Source: Mastacembelus armatus
Taxonomy: Eukaryota > Chordata > Actinopteri > Synbranchiformes > Mastacembelidae
Assembly: GCF_900324485.2 (NCBI RefSeq)
Contig: NC_046650.1
Span: 4,957,450 to 5,021,449 of the forward strand
DNA: 64,000 bases
Direction: 5' to 3'
Below, piece by piece: positions 10,722-22,509 of this stretch. Under the pieces are notes generated by a model. It was not told the DNA's origin and did no database searches. It saw only the letters and a list, made by a program, of their open reading frames with translations. Within the stretch, counting starts at the first letter, position 1. Every line of letters starts with the position of its first letter. The position numbers and the translations under genes were made by a program.

Positions 10722-13455
10722 TGTGATCAAATTGCTCTGCTGAATGAGCAGTTTCTCAATACTCCCTCCACTCTTAAGAGACAGGACTATATGAAACATG
10801 GTCACATGTTTACTGCCATCTACAGTGTCAGTTTGGTCTTTGAATAGACTCATACTTGGGAGATATATGAAGAACATAACAGCTTCTTACTTTGGCTTTA
10901 AATGATTTGTCTGAAAAATGAATGAGCTATGTTTTATAAAGACAGTTTATTCATTAGCAACAAATTACACAGGAGTCAGTTTGTAGCCAACATTTATGGA
11001 CTTGATCATTTGCTAGCTACATTTCAGACAGATAAAGTGCAGCCTTACTTGTGGTTTTTAAGCCGTTTTATCCATATGTGGCAGTAGATCTGAATGTGCC
11101 TCTCCTCCTACACTCAAGTCTAAATTCACAAGACTCTAATAGGTGCCACTGGAAAGAGACAAATTTTGACAGTAGCTCAAAACGCAATCATGCACGTTAT
11201 TTTCAGCTTTATATATGTTCATCTATTATACTGAATTCTGTTTTGGACATTCTTGTTTTATTCTGCTTATGCATTTATCTCGACTGTACTGGAAAGACAA
11301 CCAGTCATACTTTCAAAACACCACTAACTTAATCACCTGCTTCAGGATGTCTGGGCGTTCAGTGAAATAGATGCTCAGCTCAACTTGTCCTGTCAGTTTG
11401 TGGTGCACTAATAAACTAACAACCAGTTTATCCAGTAGTCTTTATTTTTGTCGTTAATGATACAGTCAAGGATGTTGGAAGGTGTTTGTATGGGTGGGAA
11501 TTTAATCATCCCATCATACTCAACAACTCTGTAGCATTCATGCTTAGGTTTTTGTTTTTGCCAACATTTCTGTTACGCATTAAATTGTTAGTGCCCCATA
11601 GCTAGAGACTTCTGGGTTGTGTTGATCTTTCTGCTCTGCTGTTAGCTGGGTCATGTCTTGCTTAAAAGAGAGACACTTTTATGTTTCTGTTGGCTCTTAT
11701 AAATATGTTGAAATGCAAATCTTTTAAGGGGTCCCACAAGGGTCAATTTTAGGGTCATTGCATTTTAATTGATATGCTTTGTGTAATTAAGAATCATGAT
11801 ATATCTTATTCATATGCTGATGACATGCAACTATATGTCTCTTTGTGCTCTGATGATTAAAGGACCATAAGCAACTTAGTAAAGTGTATCAATTATGAAA
11901 AGAGTTGATGTTTCAAAATTTTCTCCTTCTTAATGAAAGTAAGACAGAAATACTAGTTGTAGGACCTCGAAACAGAATATATTCAAGTTAATTCACTCTC
12001 TCTTTAAGTGCAGTAAGCCACTCAGGGAACTTGGTGTCTTTTTTGATGCTAACCTCAGCTTTGAAAACATATCAATGTTTTAATCAGGATAGCTTTTAAT
12101 CACTTAAAACAAAGGTTAAGTCTGTCATGTCACAGTTTGATTCTTGTTCAACTTTCCTTTGTCTGGGGAGTTTATATGTTTCCCCATGTCTATGCGGGAT
12201 TCCTCTTAGTTGTGCTTCCTCCCATAGTCCTAACGTGCAAGTTACGTGGATTGATGACTCTAAATTACCAGTAGGTGTGAATGTGATTGTGAATGTTTGC
12301 CTACATGTCATCCCTGTGTCTCACCCACTGTCTGTTTGCATTAGGTCCATCCTCTTGCAACCCTTTAGAGGATTAAGCAGTGTAGATGATAGATGATTGG
12401 TGATAAAACTCAAATGCAAAACCCCCCTACACAAAGCATATGGTGCAGATAGATGTAAAATGTCACTTCTACTTGTCCCTTTGTATTTTAAAGTCATCAG
12501 TGTAGAAACAGTCTAGAGGATATTTAATATCTTCAGTTGTTGTCTTCAGCTGTAGGCACCTGCCAACTGCAATACTGAAATCAGATCAGTATTTGATGTT
12601 TCTAGAAGACAAATCTGATTTTCACTGAAACAATAACAGTGAAAACCATTTAAGCCTCATTTTTTTAGGTCAGCTTTCCTGTGCTGTTTTACTTTGGCAC
12701 CTCAGCAGCTGAGTGTCAGCGCCTACTCTTTTACACGAGTTTAGAAGGTCAGCCTCATTCTCAGCTACACGTTGGTCATGTATGAGTTTCGGCTGGATTG
12801 AAAACATATTGTTTCACACTCAAAGTGCTCCAAAGTCAATTTACTTGATGTTCATTTGAGAGTTTATTTTAAATTATTTATTTATTTATTTTCACTCTCT
12901 TTGCTATTCTGAGCATGCTGTCTTAGAAGTGCAATAGCTTGTGCTGTATGTCGGCCGGAGGTGGGAGACGATGAAACCTCTTGCAATGCGTAGGTAGTTA
13001 AAGAAGATAGGCAGTGTTATGAGCAACAATGTTGAGGGCTAAGCACCCCTAAGGATGAAATCCTAGAATCCCCCCTGCATTATATTCACTTAGAATAACA
13101 CATTCTGTTGATGACATGGTTTAAAAGCAGTCTGACAAAATGTCCAAGACAATCTTCATCCTAAAACACGAGTGAGATACAGTTTTTATATGATTCCTAC
13201 ATACTAAAAATAATCTTATGATTTTAAATACATGATTTATTAGAAAGAAACAAAAGTAACATTGAGAATATCCTGCTTCAGACCACATATACAAAAAGAG
13301 GACTATGATATAGATAATTAATCATATTGACAAATCATAGAGATCTTTTCAAACATTTATTCAAGTCATTTCACTTTACTTTGAACCTTAAAAGAGACAG
13401 ACTACAAAAGTCATGGCTTACTCAGAAGCACATTAGAGATGGAACATGTCTGGTT
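10722..13455. other. NITR-2 5' flank and NITR-3 3' flank
   Basis: Bases 10722-11400 match the flank upstream of NITR-10 (56677-57368). Bases 11469-13455 match 69-2323 and 61254-64000 with more divergence. Included are a shortened LINE RT relic (11606-11975, plus strand) and the right part of a hAT-type miniature element (about 12860-13078, left end lost). AGTCAAGG at 11464 is the empty site of the LTR-like element at 57930-61248. Minus-strand AATAAA (13356-13361) is a candidate polyadenylation signal for NITR-3. Confidence 0.55.
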
Positions 13456-14907
13456 CTACTTTTTTATGCTGTAGTACACACACTGACTCCATGTTGGATC
13501 CATCTGTCTGCTTGAGCTGTTGGTTAGGTCAGTGCTTGAAGCAGCATAGTAGAGGTTTTTTGTATGTTGGTAACCCTGGTAACAAAATAGATGTCAATAT
13601 ATAATTATCTTATTCTTGACAGAAACTGTAACTTTGCATCAAACTGTAGCTGTGCAGTTAAATTCAACACATATTTAAAACCGTTACCTTTGCATTTGCT
13701 GTGGAGGGAACTGGACATCTTAGTTGAAATTCTGATTGAGAAAGACAGTTTTTTAATTCAAATGACATTTTCAGTGAACACAAGCTGACTGATATGAAAA
13801 GGTTTTACCTGGAGAGTAGGAGCTGTTTCTCTTATTCATCATGCACATGGAGACAGAGAGTAAAACACCCAGGATGGTGCTGAATGCTGCAGCTGCATGC
13901 CAGAAATACACCATGTCGACCACACCTGTTGGCAACCAGACATCAGAAACAGAGCTTTCAGTAAGTTCAGTAATGATATGAGAGGAGACACAGGGAGAAA
14001 CAGTCAGTATTTTCACGTGTGACAACTTTAATTTCCAATTTATTTACTGTACCTTCAATGTCCAACTTGGTCCCGTTCCCAAACAGTATGTGTCCACATG
14101 AGGCAACAGCACAGTAGTAGGTCCCAGCATCAGACACATTCAGGCTGTTCATCGGCAGGTTGTAGACACAGGAGTGAGTTTGTGTCTCAGGTTTCCTCTC
14201 ACACTGATCATTGCTGCCTCCATGGGTGTAAATGAGTCCTGGATGAGCTTGTCCAGAGTGTTTGAACCAGTAAACCCTGTGTTCTCCATCACAGGTCCCA
14301 GTGTGTACTGTACAGTTCAGAGTCACAGAGCCTCCTGGCTGGATGCTCTCAGATGCTGACTGATGCACCTGAGCTGGGATGTTCAAACCTGAGCCCTGCA
14401 CGCTGACATTAATGGTTTCTGAAATTTCTAATGTGTATAAGTAGCAACTTATACAGTAGTAAGTAGCTGAGTCTGAAGTGCGCAAATCTGCTATCGTCAG
14501 GTGATTTTTTTGATTTCCAGTATCCAAAGTGAAACGTGGATTGTTCTTGAATTCACCATAGAAAGTGCCGATCTTCTCATACACGTAGAAGGTAGAAATA
14601 AGCCTGGGTTTCTGTCCCAAATTTTGTTTAAACCAGTAAAACCTTGCAGCAACATCACCTTCATAGAAACATTGCAACGTCAAGCTCTCACCAGTTTTAG
14701 GTGATACAAAAGGACTCTCCTGTTGCAAAGATGAGATTTTCACAGCAGCTGTCTGAACTAAGGGTAAAAGAGAGACAAAACAAAATCTGATTTAATTTAG
14801 TGTAATAATGTTCAGCCTAATCCGTACAATCAAAAAAAAAAAAAGTCAAACTAACCCATTTTCCCGAAGAACAACCATATCAGACAGAAAAAGAATGGAG
14901 ATGGCAT
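13456..14907 (-). CDS. NITR-3: novel immune-type receptor, no consensus ITIM
   Basis: Exons: 14856-14907, 14053-14757, 13809-13925, 13688-13731, 13456-13575; 345 residues. The leader MPSPFFFCLIWLFFGKM is one codon shorter than most. The V domain shows LTLQCFYEGDVAARFYWF, QNLGQKPR and DSATYYC; the J-like strand has decayed to ISETINVSV, the most diverged in the array. The I domain is the common form with FGNGT. Transmembrane and tail exons are almost identical to NITR-1 (VVDMVYFWHAAAAFSTILG, then MMNKRNSS), and the tail again has LYYAAS, ending CVYYSIKK. With Ser at +3 the tyrosine is not a consensus ITIM. The protein may signal weakly, use another SH2 partner, or not be inhibitory. No charged residue of the activating type (Arg or Lys) lies in the membrane span, though an Asp sits at its outer edge. 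Confidence 0.9.
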
Positions 14908-16305
14908 CGTGGTCTAATTCCCCTGCCGAATGAGAAGAATGTTGATTTTTGTTCCACTCTTCTGTCAGAACTGTGTTTGATTGGCCAACCTGATGTGACT
15001 CTGTTCTCTATGGCCTAGTTACGAAACGTCACATGTTTACCTTCTCCCATAGTGTCGAGTTTGTTTTTTCAGAAACGGCTCAAACGGAAATAAACGTATG
15101 ATAAACATGTACTACCCTGTACAGCATAATTGGGTAGACAAAATGTACTTGTGCTCTTCATTTGGAAATGGAATAATTCTCTTTATGTTGTGCGAAATAT
15201 CTAACAGGGAGTCCATATTATATTTGCTATCTTAATATACTCGAGACACTACATACAATTTGTTAATACAGTTGATTTCATGAACAGATATATAGATGTA
15301 GTTTAAGTCCTCTGTCAGTGTCTGCACTACATGTGATCACCTGCTTTTTACTGAGCTGCGATCTAGTCCTGCATAAACTGTTTATGACCCTGAGTTCTGC
15401 ACATGAAGCACAAATGAACCACAAGCTGTTGCTCAACATTTCCAGATGTGTGTTGTCTTGGTAAAAGGTGCCCTCCAGAGTGTTTCTGTGCATGACGTTC
15501 TGTTTATAGTCACCATTACTCGCTAAAGGATACAGTGTGCGCCCTTGAGGCCTACTGAACATGTTGAGTATGTTTCCTTCCTTAAAACATTCGCAAAGTC
15601 AGTTTACTTGATTATTTGTAACTGTGCAGCATTTATATTTGTCTTACAAGCTTCTGATCTTTCTTGCAGTTTTTGGTGCATTGTTGTGTTTCTTTAAGCA
15701 TTTCTACAGCTAAATGTGAGAGAATTGGTAATAAGTGGCACTTTTGTTGTTTACGTCATCTAAACACAAAAGGGGCTGATGGTTCAAACCATTGCTCCAT
15801 GATGGGCCTTGCGGTACAAAACTCCTACACACATACACGATAGGCTTTTAGGCTGTGTCGTTCTATAGTGGAAGAAGTAACGCCTGATTATGTGTCTCTG
15901 CTTTGCAGCAAAGTGATCTAAAAGCTCCTGTGTAGAAGTTGTTCAGTTTTCACTAATTACAAGCAACTAAACATTACTGAACCTCACATATGTTGTTGCA
16001 AACTACAAGGAATCTACTTCTAAATTTATAAGAAATTAAGTTTTACACTTTCGTCAGTGACAATTGGATGCATTGCTGAAAAGACACATATAATAAGACA
16101 CACAAGTTGAGCCTGGTGCTTAGATCCCATCCTCTCACACAACCCAGGGCAGGAAATAGAAATAAGAGTAGTTACACGCAAACCAGTTTTGTCATTGTTT
16201 TATTTTCTGTTTTTGTATTCAGGAGGAAAAAAATCTAATTAAATGATTGATAAACATTATATACACCATGCACAAATACTGTGTATCATTTAAATCAGTC
16301 CATTT
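14908..16305. other. Intergenic, nothing recognised
   Basis: This holds the NITR-3 promoter region at its left and the NITR-4 3' region at its right. Minus-strand AATAAA at 16199-16204 is about 100 bases past the NITR-4 stop and could be its polyadenylation signal. A 94-codon minus frame (15278-15562) has no family resemblance and no paralogue in the window. Confidence 0.5.
14976..14988 (-). promoter_or_regulatory. CCAAT box upstream of NITR-3
   Basis: Minus-strand GGCCAATCAAACA has CCAAT at 14980-14984, about 73 bases before the ATG, at the position conserved among several NITR genes here. Confidence 0.4.
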
Positions 16306-17768
16306 CTACTGCTTTACACTGGTGTACACACATTCACTCCTGCTGTTGTTCCTCTGTCTTCTTGGTCTGTTGGGCAGGTTAACACTTAAAGCAGCATAAT
16401 GGACATTCTCCTTGTCTTGATAATCCTGATAAAAAAAATACATACACACACACACTCAATATTAAATTGAATATATCTATATACATAAAATATTAATTGA
16501 ATTAATGTAATCAATTAATTATTAAGTTACCATGTACCTGTGGATTTGTTGTGTAGGGAGCTGACGATCTTCCATGAGATCCTAGTTTTGAAACACAGGA
16601 AATAGTCTTATTTAAAAGTTACAGGGAATGGAAGCCATTAGATACAAGAAAAGTACTGCTCACCTGTACATTGGCAGTTTCTTTTGCTGATCTTATACAC
16701 AGATAGAGCCAGTAAAACAACCAGGATGGTGGTGATTGTCAAAGCTCCACTCAAGAAATACACAAGATATTTGGGAGAGTTCTCCTTATCTGTAGAGTTA
16801 AACTTAATGTTGATGGAAGATTTGATTAAGGAGTTATTATAATTATTTCCCTGCTAGAATTTTATTGTACTTGCCTGCTGGGTCTTTCTTGGTCCCGTTC
16901 CCAAACAGCATGTTTGCACATGAGACAACAGCACAGTAGTAGGTCCCAGCATCAGACACATTCAGGCTGTTCATCGGCAGGTTGTAGACACAGGAGGGAG
17001 TTTGTGTCTCAGGTTTCCTCTCACACTGATCATTGCTGCCTCCATGGGTGTAAATGAGTCCTGGATGAGCTTGTCCAGAGTGTTTGAACCAGTAAACCCT
17101 GTGTTCTCCATCACAGGTCCCAGTGTGTACTGTACAGTTCAGAGTCACAGAGCCTCCTGGCTGGATGCTCTCAGATGCTGACTGATGCACCTGAGCTGGG
17201 ATGTTCAAACCTGAGCCCTGCACGCTGACAACAGTGCCCTCCGCAAATTCAAAAGCATATGTATGACTTCTTGCGCAATAGTACGTAGCTGAGTCTGAAA
17301 TTTGCAAATCAGAAATTTTTAAATGATTTGTGCCTTTTTCAGCATCCAGTGTGAAGCGTGGATTGTTCTTAAATTCATCATAAAAAGTGCCACTTCTGTC
17401 ATATATGTAAAGGACAGAGATGAGCCTTGGTTTCTCTTTCAGTGTTTGTTTATACCAGTAAAGCCATCCTGAAACATCAGCTACATAAAAGCAGTATAAA
17501 GTCAACGTGCCCCCAGCTTTAACTGATAAAAAACCACTCTCTTGACGAATGGGTGAGTGTTTCAGATGTTTTGTTTGAGCTGAAGTGAAATAGGAGACAA
17601 AGAAAATTCAGATTTAACTATGAGAGAATTCACCATAATACATTCATGAAAAAATGTAAGAAATATTTGTATGAGGGGTAGACCAAGATAGAGCCATAAA
17701 AACAACTCACCTATTTTCCCCAAGAACAAACATGTCAAGTAGAAGACAAACTTTGCAGATGTCATCAT
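16306..17768 (-). CDS. NITR-4: novel immune-type receptor with ITIM and a GC splice donor
   Basis: Exons: 17711-17768, 16875-17579, 16664-16789, 16538-16581, 16306-16425; 350 residues from the first ATG, or 349 from the second (MMTSAKF). The V domain has LTLYCFYVADVSGWLYWYKQ, a KEKPR turn where most copies have GQKPR, and YYCARS, then FAEGT. The I domain is the common form but ends MLFGNGTKKDPAG. The frame requires the V-I exon to end GCAG before GCAAGT, so this intron uses a GC donor where the other nine use GT. The transmembrane exon matches NITR-5 (VYFLSGALTITTILVVLLAL). The tail has VHYAAL, a strict ITIM, and CVYTSVKQ. No GT donor nearby preserves frame, so either a GC-AG intron is used or splicing is impaired. 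Confidence 0.88.
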
Positions 17769-17825
17769 GTTCAAATAGCAGGGCTGAATGAAGGAATATT
17801 TCCCCTCTTCAGAGACAGGGCTACA

Positions 17826-17838
17826 TTTGATTGGCCAA
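17826..17838 (-). promoter_or_regulatory. CCAAT box upstream of NITR-4
   Basis: Minus-strand GGCCAATCAAATG has CCAAT at 17830-17834, about 62 bases before the first ATG, as in other members of the array. Confidence 0.4.
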
Positions 17839-18146
17839 CCTGAAGTGACACTGTCTGACCTATATAGGAAGCATGATCACATGATCACTGCAACCAACAG
17901 TATCATGTTTGGTTTTTTTTTTGTTTTGTTTTTTTGTTGGTTTTTTTTTGAGAAAATTCACATGGTGAGATATATGTAGGACCTATAGGAAGAATTTAAC
18001 GTAACTGAAAAATAAATGATCTGTATATTATGAGTACAGCAGTACCAGTGTGCAACAGGAGTCCATCCAAGCCCAACATTCAGCAGTTAGACGTTATCAT
18101 TTTTTGGAACAAATAATAAAAATACGAGAACTTAATACTCTATATA

Positions 18147-19143
18147 CCAGTGCATCAAATTAGAATATCATTAAAAAAGTTGATTTATTTCAGTAATTCA
18201 ATTCAAAAAGTGAAACTCATATATAGATTCTTTACACACAGACTGATATATTAACTTACAGGTAATGAAAACCCAAAAATCAGTATCTCAGAAATTGTGA
18301 ATATTATGAAAAAGTTCAATATTGGAGACTCATGGTGTCACACTCTAATCAACTAATTAACTCCAAACACCTACAGAGGTTTCCTGAGCCTTTAAATGGT
18401 CTCAGTGTGGTTCAGTAGGCCCCACTATCGTGGGGAAGACTCCTGACTTGGCAGTTGTCCAGAAGACGATCACTGACACAAGGAGGGTAAGACGCGAAAG
18501 GGACACCAGACCCAATAACACAGAAGAGCTGAAGGCTGCTATCAGAGCAACCTGGGCCTCCATAACACCTCAGCAGAGCCACAGACTGATCACCTCCATG
18601 CCACACTGCATTACTGCAGTAATTCATGCAAAAGGAGCCTTGACCAAGTATTGAGTTCTGTACATGTTTTACTACTGTACATGTTCCACTCTACTTTTCT
18701 TTAGTCCAACATTTCTGTGTTAAAAATCCTTTTTTTTAGTCTTAAGTAATATTCAAATTTTCTGAGATACTAAATTTGGGGTTTTAATTAGCTGTAAGTT
18801 ATAACAATCAAAATGAAAAGAAACAAACACTTGACATATATCAGTCTGTCTTCTTCTTCTCCTTTCAGCTGCTCCCTTCAGGGGTCACCACAGCGAATCA
18901 TCTGCCTCCATTTAACCCTATCCTCTGTATCCTCCTCACACACACCAACTATCCTCATGTCCTCCTTCACTACATCCAAGAACCTCCTCTTTGGTCTTCC
19001 TCTAGGCCTAAGAGGAGGTTCTTGGGTGTAGTGAAGGAAGACATGAGGATGTAATGCATCTGTATATGAGTTTCACTTTTTGAACTGAATTACTGAAATA
19101 AATCAACTTTTTGATGATATTCTAAATTCTTGAGATGCACCTG
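18147..19143 (+). mobile_element. Internally deleted Tc1/mariner-type transposon
   Basis: The left end CCAGTGCATC and the reverse complement of the right end, CAGGTGCATC, begin long inverted repeats (AATTAGAATATCAT... and its mirror near 19115). TA flanks both sides (18145-18146, 19144-19145). Plus-strand 18520-18653 encodes the transposase C-terminus: EELKAAIRATWASI, PQQSHRLITSMPHCI, HAKGALTKY and a stop. The catalytic core is missing, so it could only move in trans. A 202-base insertion (18849-19050) lies within the right inverted repeat. Confidence 0.75.
18849..19050. repeat. Fold-back insertion with a 40-base hairpin
   Basis: The insert lies between ATCAGTCTG and GTAATGCATC of the Tc1-type right inverted repeat. 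It starts with TCTTCTTCTTCTCC and a GGGGTCACCACAGCG phrase known from a dispersed fish retroposon. Arms 18951-18990 and 19011-19050 are reverse complements with two mismatches over 40 bases, separated by 20 bases. The right arm ends exactly at the insert edge, which suggests the fold-back arose during insertion. Confidence 0.7.
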
Positions 19144-19145
19144 TA

Positions 19146-19392
19146 TACTATGATACAGAGAAACCTTTAGTGGGTAGCCAACACATTTTACACCAAAAAC
19201 ATTTTTTTTATAATATACACAGTAAAATCACCATGCACACAGTGGAATAAGTTTTTAAACTATGTAACTGTATGTAACCAATGAATCCTTAATATATTGT
19301 ATCGTCTGCTTTAAGATGTTTAAAAGGATATGACTTAACACAGAATGTAATTTTTAATTCGCCCTTATTTAAACCTAAAACTTTTCTGTCAC
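19146..19392. other. Short AT-rich spacer
   Basis: No feature recognised between the Tc1-type remnant and the LTR at 19398. Confidence 0.5.
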
Positions 19393-19579
19393 TATTCTGT
19401 TACGGTGTGGTGGTAAGAAGGGATGAAGACGCGCAGGACCCACGTGCAGGACACCATTCTTTATTTTGGGTCAAAAACAGGTTTGGGTACCCCTGAGAGC
19501 TCTCCCAGCATAGGCTACGCCACTACGCATAGAAACAGGTGTCTAAACAAAACTTACCGGCTTCCCCACTCGGCATCTA

Positions 19580-20311
19580 ATGAAACTAACCATGTTAATC
19601 CACCAACCTACCTATATATTCGTAGGCAAGATGGACACCTGGAACCTCTGCAGCCGGTTACCAAGACTAAGTGAAGTACTCTCTGAAAGTCTACTAGAAG
19701 ATGTGAATGCAGCATTACGAACAATCCCCACTGTGACCATCACTGAGACCAACAAGCTGATATACACCACGGCAACAGTGATCCTTGAGATGCTTGGCCA
19801 CAGAATACATCCCACCACCAAGGAGCAGTACCCTGCCTGGAGAAGGAGGTTAGAGGCAAAAATAAGGGCAACACGGAGAGAAGTCAGCCAACTATCAGAA
19901 CTGCAGAGAAGGGGGATGAAGTTGGGTAAGAAATACAGCATATACACCATACCAGAGGCCCTGGAGACTGCCAAACAACGACTCACAGCCCTGGCCACAC
20001 GCCTGAAGAGGTACACCAGAGAAATAGAAGCACGGAGAATAAACAGGATGTTCTCCACTGAACCATCCAAGGTGTACTCTCAATGGGAGGGCAGTAACAC
20101 GAGGGCAGACCCACCAAGGCTGGAGACTGAACAATACTGGAAAGACATATGGGAGAGGGAGGCATCACATAACACCAGTGCCCAGTGGCTGGAAGACCTG
20201 AGAGCAGACCACAGCAACCTCCCTGAACAAGAACCAGTAACCATCGCAACGGCAGATATCCGAGAAAGGGTCTCCAACATGAAGAACTGGACAGCACCGG
20301 GCCTGACATGA
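19580..20311 (+). pseudogene. N-terminal part of the R4/Rex6 LINE ORF, split by one frameshift
   Basis: This frame ends VSNMKNWTAPGLT and stop. The true continuation, PDMIHAYWLKKL, lies in the neighbouring frame at 20308, so a single lost base near 20300 (GGCCTGAC where GGCCCTGAC is expected) separates it from the RT frame. The segment is rich in Arg/Lys helices (residues about 85-170) and ends with a motif typical of the start of R2/R4-clade RT domains. The first 15 or so codons may belong to the interrupted LTR. Confidence 0.65.
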
Positions 20312-22465
20312 TCCACGCCTACTGGCTAAAGAAGCTAACTGCCCTCCATGAACGCCTGGCGGCTCAAATGAACCAGCTGCTAATGGATGGGACTCACCCA
20401 GAGTGGCTAACTGAAGGCAGGACAGTCCTGATCCTGAAGGACCCCCAAAAGGGAGCAGTCCCATCCAACTGCCGTCCGATAACCTGCCTCTGCACAACCT
20501 GGAAGCTCCTGTCGGGCATCATAGCGGCTAAGATGAGTAGGCACATGGCTCAATACATGAGCGGGGCCCAGAAAGGAATAGGTAAGGACACCAGGGGAGC
20601 AAAACACCAACTACTGGTGGATAAAGCGGTCGCTCGAGACTGTAAGACCAGGCAGACCAACCTGTGCACCGCCTGGATTGACTACAAGAAAGCCTACGAC
20701 TCAATGCCTCACACATGGATCCTGGAATGCCTGGAGCTGTACAACATCAATAGGACCCTAAGAACCTTCATAAGGAACTCAATGGGACTGTGGAAAACAA
20801 CCCTAGTAGCCAACCTCAAGCCAATAGCACAAGTCTCCATCAAGTGCGGCATCTACCAAGGAGATGCTCTGTCCCCGCTGCTGTTCTGCATAGGCCTGAA
20901 CCCCCTCAGCCAGATCATCACTAAGACTGGCTTCGGATACCGACTGCGAAATGGGGCAACCATCAGCCACCTCCTGTACATGGATGACATCAAGCTGTAT
21001 GCCAGGACTGAACGAGACATCGACTCACTGATCCATACCACCAGGATATACAGCAACGACATTGTAATGTCATTCGGACTGGACAAGTGTGGTCGAATGA
21101 TAACAAAGAGAGGGAGAGTTGTCAGGACTGAAGGAGTTGAACTCCCAGAAGGCAGCATAGCGGATGTTGAGGGCAGCTACAAGTACCTTGGAATCCCACA
21201 GGCAAATGGGAACCAGGAAGAAGCCGCAAGGAAAGCAGCCACAGCCAAATACCTACAGAGAGTAAGGCAAGTCCTAAGAAGTCAGCTAAATGGGAAGAAC
21301 AAGGTCCAAGCCATCAACACCTACGCCCTGCCGGTCATCAGATACCCCGCTGGCATAATAAGCTGGCCAAAAGAGGACATAGAAGCCACTGATGTCAAGA
21401 CAAGGAAGCTCCTCACAATGCATGGAGGACTTCACCCCAAATCCAGCATCCTGAGACTGTACGCTAAGAGGAAGGAAGGAGGCCGGGGACTGGTGAGCGT
21501 CAGAGCCACCATCCAAGATGAAATGGCCAAGATCCATGAGTACATCAGGAAGATGGCCCCAAGTGATGGAATACTTAGTGAATATCTCAGGCAACAGAAG
21601 CCCGATGCAGAGGACGAAGAGCAAGAACCATCATGGCAGGACAAACCCCTGCACGGCATGTACCACCGACAGATACAAGAAGTGGCTGATATCGAAAAGT
21701 CCTACCGGTGGCTGGAAAAAGCTGGACTGAAAGACAGCACAGAGGCACTGATCGTAGCGGCACAAGAACAGGCCCTGAGCACAAGATCGATAGAGGCCGG
21801 GATCTACCACACCAGGCAGGACCCCAGGTGCAGGCTGTGCAAAGATGCCCCTGAGACAATCCAGCACATAACAGCAGGTTGTAAGATGCTAGCAGGCAGA
21901 GCGTACATGGAACGCCATAACCAAGTGGCCGGCATAGTGTACAGGAACATCTGTGCCGAGTATGGGCTGGAGGTCCCAAGGTCAAAATGGGACACGCCTC
22001 CAAAGGTGAGGGAGAATGACCGAGCTAAGATCCTGTGGGACTTCCAGATACAGACCGACAAACAGGTGATGGCTAACCAACCGAACATAGTAGTGGTGGA
22101 CAAACAACAGAAGAAAGCCGTAGTGGTAGATGTAGCGATCCCAAGTGACAGCAACATCAGAAAGAAGGAACATGAGAAGCTGGAGAAATACCAAGGGCTT
22201 AAAGAAGAGCTAGAAAAGATGTGGAAGGTGAAGGCAACAGTGGTCCCGGTGGTAATCGGCACCCTCGGGGCTGTGACCCCCAAACTGGGAGAGTGGCTCC
22301 AACAGATTCCAGGAACAACATCAGAGATCTCAGTCCAGAAGAGCGCAGTGCTAGGAACAGCTAAGACACTGCGAAGAACCCTCAAACTCCCAGGCCTCTG
22401 GTAGAGGACCCGAGATTGAGGAAGACACACCACCCATAAGGGGTGAGACGGGAATTATTATTAAT

Positions 22466-22505
<40 letters not shown>
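19601..22505 (+). mobile_element. R4/Dong/Rex6-clade LINE, 5'-truncated
   Basis: A site-preferring LINE type with a C-terminal restriction-like endonuclease and no apurinic endonuclease. The 3' end runs into ATTATTATTAATTATT and a (TA)n tract (about 22466-22505), in keeping with the AT-repeat target preference reported for Dong/R4 elements. The 5' limit is uncertain: the first recognisable polymerase-type coding starts near 19630, and no zinc-finger N-terminus is seen. Confidence 0.7.
20308..22404 (+). CDS. Reverse transcriptase and restriction-like endonuclease of the R4/Rex6 LINE
   Basis: A 698-codon open frame. RT motifs in order: LILKDPQKG (about 42-50), AWIDYKKAYDSMPH (about 124), GIYQGDALSPLLFCI (about 183) and the catalytic YMDD (about 224). 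A CCHC finger of form CX2CX8HX4C lies about 508-525. The C-terminal restriction-like endonuclease has PNIVVVDKQQKKAVVVDV (about 592) followed by AIPSD and EKLEKYQGL. The order RT, CCHC, endonuclease is diagnostic of the R2/R4 group, and the fish member is Rex6. The frame is intact apart from the upstream shift, so the insertion is fairly young. Base use (GC-rich, codon-like) stands out from the AT-rich surroundings. Confidence 0.8.
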   Translation: MIHAYWLKKLTALHERLAAQMNQLLMDGTHPEWLTEGRTVLILKDPQKGAVPSNCRPITCLCTTWKLLSGIIAAKMSRHMAQYMSGAQKGIGKDTRGAKHQLLVDKAVARDCKTRQTNLCTAWIDYKKAYDSMPHTWILECLELYNINRTLRTFIRNSMGLWKTTLVANLKPIAQVSIKCGIYQGDALSPLLFCIGLNPLSQIITKTGFGYRLRNGATISHLLYMDDIKLYARTERDIDSLIHTTRIYSNDIVMSFGLDKCGRMITKRGRVVRTEGVELPEGSIADVEGSYKYLGIPQANGNQEEAARKAATAKYLQRVRQVLRSQLNGKNKVQAINTYALPVIRYPAGIISWPKEDIEATDVKTRKLLTMHGGLHPKSSILRLYAKRKEGGRGLVSVRATIQDEMAKIHEYIRKMAPSDGILSEYLRQQKPDAEDEEQEPSWQDKPLHGMYHRQIQEVADIEKSYRWLEKAGLKDSTEALIVAAQEQALSTRSIEAGIYHTRQDPRCRLCKDAPETIQHITAGCKMLAGRAYMERHNQVAGIVYRNICAEYGLEVPRSKWDTPPKVRENDRAKILWDFQIQTDKQVMANQPNIVVVDKQQKKAVVVDVAIPSDSNIRKKEHEKLEKYQGLKEELEKMWKVKATVVPVVIGTLGAVTPKLGEWLQQIPGTTSEISVQKSAVLGTAKTLRRTLKLPGLW

Positions 22506-22509
<4 letters not shown>

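Noticed and set aside
15278-15562. A 94-codon minus frame between NITR-3 and NITR-4
   Set aside because: No family resemblance, no paralogue, and no splice or promoter context supporting a gene.
19612-22433. Several minus-strand frames of 60-210 codons
   Set aside because: They are shadows of the R4/Rex6-type LINE frame on the plus strand.
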